A stretch of DNA of 64,000 bases, taken from NCBI GenBank assembly GCA_016795205.1, contig JAEUHZ010000033.1, positions 62,001 to 126,000 of the forward strand, given 5' to 3'. The stretch's first letter is position 1; each line of letters starts with the position of its first letter. This stretch comes from Planctomycetota bacterium. GTDB lineage: Bacteria; Planctomycetota; UBA1135; GCA-002686595. Below are positions 57,533 through 64,000 of this stretch, one piece after another. Under the pieces are notes generated by a model. It was not told where the DNA came from and did not search any database. It was given only the letters and a program-made list of their open reading frames with translations. The translations under genes were made by a program, and so were the position numbers.

Positions 57533-58332
57533 GCCGCCCTCCCGCGCAGGAACACGTCGGCCGCCAGGTCGGGCACGAGGCGTCGCAGGTGGCCGTCGTC
57601 GCCTGGGCCATCGCACAGGAAGGCCACGGGGAGCCGATGCGCGGCACAGGCCTCCAACGCGGCGGCGGGCGCCACGGCCGCGTCGACGCGCGTCAGGACC
57701 GCGCACTCCGCGCCCACGGCGCGCAGCGCGCGAGCTTCGGCGGAGAGGCGCCCGATGGAGGCGTCGGCCCCGAGGACGCCGACGCGACGCCAGCGCACGA
57801 CGCCGCGCGTCTCGCGCTCGAACCGCAGCACGGTGCGCGCATCACCGCGCAGGTCACCGGAGCCGTCCAGCACCAGCACCCGCGCCCCGCCCAGGGCGTC
57901 GAACGGGAAGGAGGCGCTGGCTCCGGCAACCACGGCCGGCACGCCCGCTTCCTGGAGCCAGCTCGCCAGCCACTGGGGCGTCGTCGCGCCAGCCTGGTCC
58001 AGCGCGATGACCGCGGGGCGCAAGTCGCGCGCTCGGAAGCGCAGGGCGAGCTTGCGGGCCAGCGCGCTGCGGCCCGCGCGCCGGACTCCGAGCAGTGCCA
58101 GCCCGGTCACGGCATCCTTCGGCATGGGCAGCTCGAAGCGCGGGAACGCCGCACCGAGTTCCGCGGCTGCGGCATCGAGCGGGTGCTCGGGTTCTCCGGA
58201 GGAGCCGCGCGAGGCGACGCGCTCGACGACGCGACGCGCGAGCTCCGGCGAGGCGCCGTTCGCGAGCAGCCGGCGCGCCAGCTCGCGCACGGCGGGCTGG
58301 GCAGCTTCCTGGAGGGCGGGCGCGTGTGACAT
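57529..58332 (-). CDS. flhF: FlhF-like protein with degenerate GTPase site
   Basis: 267 residues. It holds the place of FlhF between flhA and flhG, and the order of elements fits an SRP-type GTPase: N-terminal helices (LARRLLANGASPELARRVVERV), then a G domain. However, the P-loop reads LLGVRRAGRSALARKLALRF instead of G-P-T-G-x-G-K-T-T, with Lys replaced by Arg. The G3 Asp-Thr-Ala-Gly becomes LDGSG, and the G4 region reads LTRVDAA (usually TKLD). The protein is also much shorter than normal FlhF (about 400-450 residues) because the long N-terminal region is missing. GTP hydrolysis is doubtful. ATG 58332 shares one base with the flhA stop. Confidence 0.72.
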   Translation of the reverse strand: MSHAPALQEAAQPAVRELARRLLANGASPELARRVVERVASRGSSGEPEHPLDAAAAELGAAFPRFELPMPKDAVTGLALLGVRRAGRSALARKLALRFRARDLRPAVIALDQAGATTPQWLASWLQEAGVPAVVAGASASFPFDALGGARVLVLDGSGDLRGDARTVLRFERETRGVVRWRRVGVLGADASIGRLSAEARALRAVGAECAVLTRVDAAVAPAAALEACAAHRLPVAFLCDGPGDDGHLRRLVPDLAADVFLRGRAA

Positions 58333-60419
58333 CAGCGAACCTCCTCGAGTCGGATCGTCGCAGCCGTGCGCACGGACCGCGCCGGCTGGATCTCGTTGTA
58401 GGAGAGGACGGAGACCTTGGGCATGGAGGCGTGGACGAGTTCGTGGACGAAGCGGCGGACGTTGGAGCGCACGACGAGCACGATGTCCTTGCCGCCCTTC
58501 GCAGCCTGCGCCACGCTGGCGGCCGTGCGTTCCATCAGCGCGTGCATCCAGGCCGGCGTCGCCGCGGCGGCCTCGGCGTCGCGGCCGCCCGAGAGCGCAG
58601 CCGCCAGACGTACCTCGACCTGCGGGTCGAGGGTCACGGCGTGCAGAGTGCCCTCGCGATCCGCGTGTCGCTCGACGATCGTGCGAGCCAGGCGCTGACG
58701 CACGGCCTCGACGAGCGGCTCCGTCTCCTTGGTGCGCGCCGACGCGTCGGCCAGCGCCTCCAGGATCGCGGGTAGGTTGCGGATCGGGACACCCTCACGG
58801 AGCAGCCCGCGCAGCACGCGCTGCACGTCGCCGTAGGACATCTTGGACGGCACGATCTCCTCGACCACGGCTGGCGCCGTGCGCTTGACGCCGTCCAGGA
58901 GCGCCTTGACGTCGTCGCGCGTGACCAGCTCACCGAGCTGGTTGTGCAACACCTCGGAGAGGTGCGTGGCGAGCACGCTGGCCGCGTCGACCGTCACGAA
59001 GCCGCGCGACTCCGCCTCGTCACGCCGTGCGGCGGCGACCCAGGTCGCGGGCAGGCCGAAGGCCGGGTCCTTGGCCGGCTTGCCCTCGAGCTTCCCGCCG
59101 TCCTGGCCTTGATCCATGGCCAGCCACATCCCGGGCTCGACTTCACCGCGCGCCACCTCGCTGCCTCCCACGAGGATCCGGTAGGAGTTGGGCGCCAGAC
59201 GCACGTTGTCCCGCACGCGCACCGGCGGCAGTTGGAGCCCCTGCTCCTGCGCGATCTTGCGGCGCAGGCGCGCGATGTGCTCCAGGAGACCACCGCCCGA
59301 CTCCTGCACGAGCGGCACGAGGCGGTAGCCGATCTCCAACGACACGCGATCGACCTGCAGCAGCTCGGCCAGGTCATCGGGGCCGCTCGCGGCCGCTCCC
59401 GCCGCGGCTTCGGCGCCCTGCGCGCGCTCCGCCTCCGCGGCCGCGGCCTGGGCCGCGCCACGGCGACCGATCCACAGCAGCGCGCCGGCGAGCACCAGGA
59501 ACGGGACGGCCGGGATGCCGGGCAGGAAGCCGATCACGCCCAGCATGCCGGCCGCGATGCGCGCTGCGCGCGGGCTGCCCGAGACTTGATCCAGCAGGCT
59601 CGTGCCCAGCGAGGATCCGCTGTTCTCCTTGGTCACCAGCACGGCCGCCGCCGTCGACACGAGCAGCGCCGGGATCTGAGACACGAGCCCGTCGCCGATC
59701 GTCAGCTTCGAGTAGCGGTCGACGGCTTCCGACAGGCTCAGGCCCTTGAACGTGCCGAAGGCGATGCCGCCGATCAGGTTGATGGCCGTGATCACGAGTC
59801 CCGCGATGGCGTCGCCACGCACGAACTTCGAAGCGCCGTCCATGGCGCCGTGGAACTCGGCCTCGCGCGCCACGGCCGTGCGGCGAGCGCGCGCCTCGTC
59901 GGCGTCGATCATGCCGGCGTTCAGGTCGGCGTCGATCGCCATCTGCTTGCCCGGCATGGCGTCCAGGACGAAGCGCGCGGCGACCTCGCTGATGCGTCCG
60001 GAACCCTTCGTGATCACGATGAACTGGATCACGACCAGCAGCAGGAAAACGACGATGCCGACGGCCAGGTGCGCACCGCCGACGTACTCGCCGAAGGCCC
60101 GGATCATCTCCCCGCCCTCGCCGTGCGTCATGATCAGGCGCGTGCTGGCGATGTTCAGACCGAGCCGGAACAGGGTCGTGAAGAGCAGGATCGCCGGGAA
60201 GGTCGAGAGCTCGATGGAGCGCTTCGCATTGAGGGTCAGGAGCAGCAGCAGGAGCGAAGCTGCCAGGTTGATCGCCAGCAGGACGTCCAGCACCGCCGGC
60301 GCGACCGGGACGATCAGGACGACGACCAGGCCCAGAACGCCCAGCCCCAGGAGCCAGTCGGCCCAGCGCTGGAGGAAGCCGCCGATCCGCTGCACGGGGT
60401 TCGCTTGCGCCTCGGCCAT
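58332..60419 (-). CDS. flhA: Flagellar export-gate protein FlhA
   Basis: 695 residues. The N-terminal half has eight membrane helices including LGLNIASTRLIM (FHIPEP signature region) and GGEMIRAFGEYVGGAHLAVGIVVF, followed by ITKGSGRISEVAARFVLDAMPGKQMAIDADLNAGMI. The cytoplasmic half (from about 340) forms the ring that binds late chaperones, with LEIGYRLVPLVQESGGGLLEHIARLRRKIAQE. A linker rich in Ala and Glu (about 325-345) joins the two. All family blocks are intact. It starts 3 bases after flhB. Confidence 0.96.
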   Translation of the reverse strand: MAEAQANPVQRIGGFLQRWADWLLGLGVLGLVVVLIVPVAPAVLDVLLAINLAASLLLLLLTLNAKRSIELSTFPAILLFTTLFRLGLNIASTRLIMTHGEGGEMIRAFGEYVGGAHLAVGIVVFLLLVVIQFIVITKGSGRISEVAARFVLDAMPGKQMAIDADLNAGMIDADEARARRTAVAREAEFHGAMDGASKFVRGDAIAGLVITAINLIGGIAFGTFKGLSLSEAVDRYSKLTIGDGLVSQIPALLVSTAAAVLVTKENSGSSLGTSLLDQVSGSPRAARIAAGMLGVIGFLPGIPAVPFLVLAGALLWIGRRGAAQAAAAEAERAQGAEAAAGAAASGPDDLAELLQVDRVSLEIGYRLVPLVQESGGGLLEHIARLRRKIAQEQGLQLPPVRVRDNVRLAPNSYRILVGGSEVARGEVEPGMWLAMDQGQDGGKLEGKPAKDPAFGLPATWVAAARRDEAESRGFVTVDAASVLATHLSEVLHNQLGELVTRDDVKALLDGVKRTAPAVVEEIVPSKMSYGDVQRVLRGLLREGVPIRNLPAILEALADASARTKETEPLVEAVRQRLARTIVERHADREGTLHAVTLDPQVEVRLAAALSGGRDAEAAAATPAWMHALMERTAASVAQAAKGGKDIVLVVRSNVRRFVHELVHASMPKVSVLSYNEIQPARSVRTAATIRLEEVR

Positions 60420-60422
60420 GGA

Positions 60423-61526
60423 TCAGCCCTTCCTCCCGCCGGCCGGGGCCAGGTCCCAGACCTGGGCCAGGACCGCGGCCACGGCCTGGTAGAGCGCCGC
60501 CGGGATCTCGTCGCCGATCTCGCAGCGAGCGTGCAGGGCGCGCGCCAGCGGGACGTCCTCGCGCAGCGGTACGCCGGCCTCGCGCGCGACCTCCTTGATG
60601 CGCTGCGCGACGAGGTCGACGCCCTTGGCCACGACGACGGGCGCGTTGGCGCGGCGCGCGGTCCCCTCTTGTTCCGCGTCCCAACGCAGCGCGACCGCGA
60701 CGTGCGTCGGGTTGGTGATGACCACCGTCGCCTTGGGGACGTCCGCCATCATGCGCTGGCGCGCCAACCGTCGTTGCACTTCGCGGATGCGCGCCTTGAG
60801 GTGCGGGTCGCCCTCGGAGTTCTTGTGCTCCTGGCGAACTTCCTCGCGGGACATGCGCAGGTCCCGGTCGTGCTGCCAGCGTTGGTAGAAGATGTCGAAG
60901 AACGCGAGCAGCGCGAACGCGCCGATGGCCGCGGCCGCGACGCGCGCCAGCACGGAGCCCAGGCCCGACAGCACGGTGCCCAGGGGCGCGTCGACCAGGA
61001 TGGGCAGGTCGTCGACCGCCGTCGACGCGGCCCACCCGGCGGCCGTGCCCACCAGGGTGATCTTGAGCGCCGAGGCCAGCGTGCGCGCCACGCCGCGGGC
61101 GCCGAAGATCTTCTTCCAACCCTTCGCCGGTGAGAGACGCGACAGCTCCCACTCCATGGCCTTCGGTGCGAGGTGGAAGCCGGCCTGGGCGTATCCGGCC
61201 AGGGCGCCGACACCCAGCAGCGGTCCCACGACGAGCGCCGCGGGCAGGGCCATGGATTGCAGCGACGCAGCCACGAGCCCGGCCCAGCCCTGGGCGTCGA
61301 CCTCGGCCGGACCCAGGGCCGAGACGTTGCGCGTCGCGTCCACGACGAGCTCGCCGCAGCGCTCGGCGAGCGCGCCGCCGCCGAGCGCCAGGACTCCGGC
61401 CGCGGCGCCCAGCGACAGCGACGCGACGAGGTCGGTCGACATGGCGACCTGACCCTTGTCGCGCGCTTCCTCGCGCTTCTTGGGGGTCGCCTCCTCGGTC
61501 TTCTCCTGGTCGTCGTGCTCGGCCAT
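60423..61526 (-). CDS. flhB: Flagellar export switch protein FlhB
   Basis: 367 residues. The N terminus DDQEKTEEATPKKREEARDKGQVAMSTDL is the FlhB signature. Four membrane helices follow. The autocleavage site NPTH lies in VVITNPTHVAVALRW, where FlhB cleaves itself to switch export from hook to filament. The C-terminal domain has LREDVPLARALHARCEIGDEIP. Complete and of normal length. The start lies 3 bases before the fliR stop. Confidence 0.96.
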   Translation of the reverse strand: MAEHDDQEKTEEATPKKREEARDKGQVAMSTDLVASLSLGAAAGVLALGGGALAERCGELVVDATRNVSALGPAEVDAQGWAGLVAASLQSMALPAALVVGPLLGVGALAGYAQAGFHLAPKAMEWELSRLSPAKGWKKIFGARGVARTLASALKITLVGTAAGWAASTAVDDLPILVDAPLGTVLSGLGSVLARVAAAAIGAFALLAFFDIFYQRWQHDRDLRMSREEVRQEHKNSEGDPHLKARIREVQRRLARQRMMADVPKATVVITNPTHVAVALRWDAEQEGTARRANAPVVVAKGVDLVAQRIKEVAREAGVPLREDVPLARALHARCEIGDEIPAALYQAVAAVLAQVWDLAPAGGRKG

Positions 61527-61528
61527 GG

Positions 61529-62311
61529 TCAGGTCGTCGCCAGGGTGTGGATGGAGCTCGCCAGACCGTCCTGGAGCGCCAGGTAGATCCCGTTCAGCGC
61601 GGGCGCCATCGCCGGCGCGAACAGGAACAGCGCCAGGAGGCCGATCGTCGTCCGCAGCGTGAAGCCGATCTCGAGCACGTTGAGCTGCGGGACCGCGCGG
61701 CCCAGCAACGCGACGAGCATCGAGGTCGAGAACAAGAGGCCCAGGATCGGCGCCGCGAAGGCGATGCCCGCCGCCAGCATGGGGCCCAGGAGCGCCACGG
61801 CCGCATCGGCCGCGCCGCGCGCGAAGCTCACGTCGCCGACTGGCAGGCCCTCGAACGAGACGGCCAGGGCGCGCAGCAGCGCGTGGTGGCCATCCGTCAG
61901 GAACAGACCCAGGTAGAAGAAGATCTCGTGGAGCAGCGTCACCGACGAGGTCGAGCTGCCGCTCATGGGATCGACCAGCCCGGCGTAGCCCAGGCCGATC
62001 TCCTGGGTGATCAACTCGCCTGCGGCGCGCACCGCCAGCAGCGCGCCGTGCAGCGCGAAGGACAGGACGAGCCCCAACGCGACCTCGCGCAGCATGAGCA
62101 GCGCGTACTCGAGCGGTCCGGGCTGCGTCGCGAGTGGCGTGCCCTGCGCGGCGTACAGCCCGACGGCGACCAGGCTGATGAAGGCCGCGCGCCAGGTCAT
62201 GAAGCCCGTCGGCGCGCCGAACAGCGGCGCGCCCACGATGAGCGCTCCGCAGCGGGCGCCGTACAGTCCGGCGGCCTCGATCGTGCCGGGCGGGAGGTCC
62301 AGGACGCTCAC
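61529..62311 (-). CDS. fliR: Flagellar export-gate protein FliR
   Basis: 260 residues from GTG 62311, overlapping the fliQ stop (GTGA). Predicted six membrane segments with RCGALIVGAPLFGAPT, VLSFALHGALLAVRAAGELITQEIGLGYAGLVDP and LLFSTSMLVALLGRAVPQLNVLEIGF, typical of FliR. It is part of the FliPQR gate. Confidence 0.95.
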   Translation of the reverse strand: MSVLDLPPGTIEAAGLYGARCGALIVGAPLFGAPTGFMTWRAAFISLVAVGLYAAQGTPLATQPGPLEYALLMLREVALGLVLSFALHGALLAVRAAGELITQEIGLGYAGLVDPMSGSSTSSVTLLHEIFFYLGLFLTDGHHALLRALAVSFEGLPVGDVSFARGAADAAVALLGPMLAAGIAFAAPILGLLFSTSMLVALLGRAVPQLNVLEIGFTLRTTIGLLALFLFAPAMAPALNGIYLALQDGLASSIHTLATT

Positions 62312-62583
62312 GACAGGCCGAACTCCACGAGCTGACCGAGCACGCGCTCGGCGTAGTCCTTCAGGATCGACAGCGCCGGAGCCAAGAGCAGCAGCGCCAC
62401 CAGCATCACCGCGAACATCTTCGGCACCAGGGCCATGGTCTGCTCTTGGACCGAGGTCAGCGCCTGGAAGATGCTGACCAGGAGGCCGACGACCAAGGCG
62501 ACCACCAGCGCCGGCCCGGCCAGCAGCAGGGTGGTCGTCATGAGTTCACGGACCAGGTCGGAGATCGTGACGTCGAGGTTCAC
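62308..62583 (-). CDS. fliQ: Flagellar export-gate protein FliQ
   Basis: 91 residues with two membrane helices (LLLAGPALVVALVVGLLVSIF and MFAVMLVALLLLAPALSIL) joined by the conserved QALTSVQEQTMALVPK loop. Size and sequence are classical for FliQ. GTG start at 62583, 9 bases from the fliP stop. Confidence 0.95.
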   Translation of the reverse strand: MNLDVTISDLVRELMTTTLLLAGPALVVALVVGLLVSIFQALTSVQEQTMALVPKMFAVMLVALLLLAPALSILKDYAERVLGQLVEFGLS

Positions 62584-62592
62584 GGCCGTGGC

Positions 62593-63339
62593 TCAGGTGG
62601 CGAAGCTCGTGACGAGCGACTCGCAGACGAGACGCCAGCCATCGACCAGGACGAACAGCAGGATCTTGAGCGGCGTCGAGATCATCACGGGCGGCAGCAT
62701 GAACATGCCCATCGAGAGCAGGATGCTGGAGACGACGAGGTCGATGACCAGGAAGGGCAGGAAGATCAGGAAGCCCATCTGGAACGCGGTCTTCAGCTCG
62801 CTCAGCACGAACGCGGGAACGACCACGCGCGCGGGCAGCTCCTGCTCGACGCCCGGCTCGGGGGGCGGCAGCTTCGCGAGGTCCGAGAACAGCTCCAGCT
62901 CCGCCTGGCGCGTGTTCGCCAGCAGGAAGCCGCGCAGCTCGGTCCAGGCCGCTTCTCCCGCCACGGCCGCCTCCAGCTCGCCGGCCTGGTAGGGAGCCCA
63001 AGCCTTCTGGTGGATGCGTTCGGCGACCGGCGCCATGACGAAGGCGGTCAGGAACAGGGACAGCCCCAGGATGACTGGGTTGGGCGGCAGCTCGTTGACG
63101 CCGATGGCACGGCGCACGAACGACAGGACGATCACGATCCGCGTGAAGCTCGTGATCGTGACCAGGATCGCCGGCAGCAGCGACAGGGCCGTCAGCACGA
63201 CGGCGATCTCGACCGCGGTCGAGAGTCGGCCCTCGGAGGCGGCACGCACGACGCCGTCCAGGCCGGCAGAGAGGTCGTCGACGGCGAAGGCCGGCGTCGA
63301 GCCTTCGGCTGCCAGGTAGGTGGGATTGATCGCGATCAC
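62593..63339 (-). CDS. fliP: Flagellar export-gate protein FliP
   Basis: About 248 residues from GTG 63339, overlapping the fliO stop (GTGA). Features: LLPAILVTITSFTRIVIVLSFVRRAIG, PPNPVILGLSLFLTAFVMAPVAERI, and the C-terminal LKTAFQMGFLIFLPFLVIDLVVSSILLSMGM with PLKILLFVLVDGW, the FliP signatures. No signal peptide is obvious in the short N terminus (IAINPTYLAAEGSTP). Forms the core of the export gate with FliQ and FliR. Confidence 0.95.
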   Translation of the reverse strand: MIAINPTYLAAEGSTPAFAVDDLSAGLDGVVRAASEGRLSTAVEIAVVLTALSLLPAILVTITSFTRIVIVLSFVRRAIGVNELPPNPVILGLSLFLTAFVMAPVAERIHQKAWAPYQAGELEAAVAGEAAWTELRGFLLANTRQAELELFSDLAKLPPPEPGVEQELPARVVVPAFVLSELKTAFQMGFLIFLPFLVIDLVVSSILLSMGMFMLPPVMISTPLKILLFVLVDGWRLVCESLVTSFAT

Positions 63340-63740
63340 GCCGGCACCTCGGCCCGCTCGGAGCGGGCGGCGCCGCGCAGGCGCGACAGCACGGATTGGA
63401 ACGGGACGGGCGTCTCCTCGTGGGCGGCGACGGAGACGGCCGCGTCGATCTCGGCGATCAGGCCGATCTCCTTCTCGCCGACGCCCAGCGCGAAGGTGCG
63501 GTCGTAGCAACGCACGACGCACACGCGCTGCTTGCCCCCCAGGGGCAGGACGTCGACCACCTGCAGGGAGCGCTTGCCGGCCCGCGCGCGCACGCTGCCC
63601 GCGACCGCGCGCCGCAGGATCCACGCCAGTCCACCCAGCGCGAGGAACAGCGCCGAGCAGACCAGCACGTAGCGCGTGAGGTCGGGGCCGACCCGTGCGG
63701 GAATCGCGGCGGCTACGTCGAGGAGTGCGGGGGGGACCAT
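63336..63740 (-). CDS. fliO: FliO-like flagellar assembly protein
   Basis: 134 residues. One membrane helix (YVLVCSALFLALGGLAWIL, about residues 24-42), then the cytoplasmic FliO domain SLQVVDVLPLGGKQRVCVVRCYDRTFALGVGEKEIGLI. FliO helps assemble the FliP ring. ATG 63740; its stop overlaps fliP. Upstream lies a 126-base gap with two inverted repeats (63822-63852). Confidence 0.85.
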   Translation of the reverse strand: MVPPALLDVAAAIPARVGPDLTRYVLVCSALFLALGGLAWILRRAVAGSVRARAGKRSLQVVDVLPLGGKQRVCVVRCYDRTFALGVGEKEIGLIAEIDAAVSVAAHEETPVPFQSVLSRLRGAARSERAEVPA

Positions 63741-63866
63741 GGCTCGGTCCCGCTCGAAGGCAAGGCCCGTGCCGTGGCCTCGATCCGCCTCACGCCGCCT
63801 TCCTGGCCCCCGCCCCCACCGGAAACCGTCGTGTTTCGCGACAGGTGTCGCGCGCTGCGACGGTGG

Positions 63867-64000
63867 TCAGGCTTCGAGATCGAGCGCGTCGCCCGCGCCC
63901 TCGGCGTCGGCCAGCCGCGCCAGCCGGGCGCGGCCCTCGCGGACGCGCTCGAGCTCCAGGCCGGATTCGTCGCGGCGGCGCGCGGTGCTCTCGCGCACGA
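63867..64000 (-). CDS. 3' end of an unidentified coding sequence
   Basis: On the minus strand an open frame runs from the window edge to a TGA at 63867-63869, ending ELERVREGRARLARLADAEG and an acidic tail (DALDLEA). The composition (Arg/Glu/Leu heptads) suggests a coiled-coil C terminus. The fragment is too short to name; a flagellar gene is likely from the position. Confidence 0.4.
   Translation of the reverse strand, partial: VRESTARRRDESGLELERVREGRARLARLADAEGAGDALDLEA

Noticed and set aside
1-64000. CRISPR arrays, tRNA, rRNA, integrase or phage genes
   Set aside because: I looked for regular direct repeats, clover-leaf patterns and recognisable mobile-element proteins on both strands and saw none.

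Overview
This is about 64 kb of GC-rich bacterial chromosome (roughly 70% G+C) with dense, translationally coupled operons on both strands. An uncultured member of the Planctomycetota or a close relative is the likeliest source. The best lineage clue is the exported protein at 4399-5481: its C-terminal half begins with a Cys-rich FCFGDGSGTACPCGN-type motif of a kind I associate with secreted planctomycete proteins. This is inference; there is no rRNA or other phylogenetic marker in the window. I saw no tRNA, rRNA, CRISPR, prophage or intact insertion sequence.

Layout. (1) 2-4409 (+): a membrane-lipid modification cluster with the 3' end of an acyl-CoA desaturase, a COG2907-type FAD amine-oxidase-like protein, a DUF1365 protein, a cyclopropane-fatty-acid-synthase-type methyltransferase and a DUF2878 membrane protein, joined by TTGA and GTGA overlaps. 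(2) 4399-13198: mixed genes, namely a secreted planctomycete-type protein with a B3/B4-domain protein, a dienelactone-hydrolase lipoprotein, an SDR oxidoreductase, a large secreted beta-propeller protein and an exported LolA-like protein. (3) 13458-25120 (-): a ten-gene Tad (tight adherence) pilus locus, read tadE, cpaB, tadG, cpaE/tadZ, cpaF/tadA, tadB, tadC, cpaC/rcpA, TPR lipoprotein, flp. (4) 25445-36795: a B12-type radical SAM protein, two exported proteins, a fused alpha-keto-acid dehydrogenase E1 coupled to a FabD-like acyltransferase, galactokinase, and a histidine kinase coupled to an NtrC-like regulator. (5) 38162-47218: a CutC-GNAT fusion, a DUF2325-like protein, a CPA2 cation/proton antiporter, a zinc metallopeptidase and an unrecognised 585-residue protein. 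(6) 47310-49645 (-): an arsenic operon arsR-arsM-aqp-arsC. (7) 49853-53653 (-): ECF sigma factor, zinc-finger anti-sigma factor, a CpxP-like protein, a PilM/PilN-type protein and a PilO-like protein. (8) 53853-64000: flagellar region. A flgM-like gene with a sigma-28-type promoter faces a continuous minus-strand operon fliO-fliP-fliQ-fliR-flhB-flhA-flhF-flhG-orf-fliA-orf-lipoproteins.

The most unusual DNA feature is a three-copy palindromic element (8667-8797, 34017-34118, 54246-54356). Its near-identical 25-32 bp terminal inverted repeats flank unrelated interiors. One copy carries a compensatory base change in both arms, and another supplies the stop codon of galactokinase. Other points worth following are an ars promoter whose operator fills the -35/-10 spacer and which appears to give a leaderless arsR mRNA, a degenerate FlhF GTPase, and an NtrC-like regulator lacking the GAFTGA loop.

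Most start codons were chosen from overlaps with the upstream stop codon, from visible ribosome binding sites, or from -10-like hexamers just before the start. Function calls rest on motif recognition only; no database search was possible.
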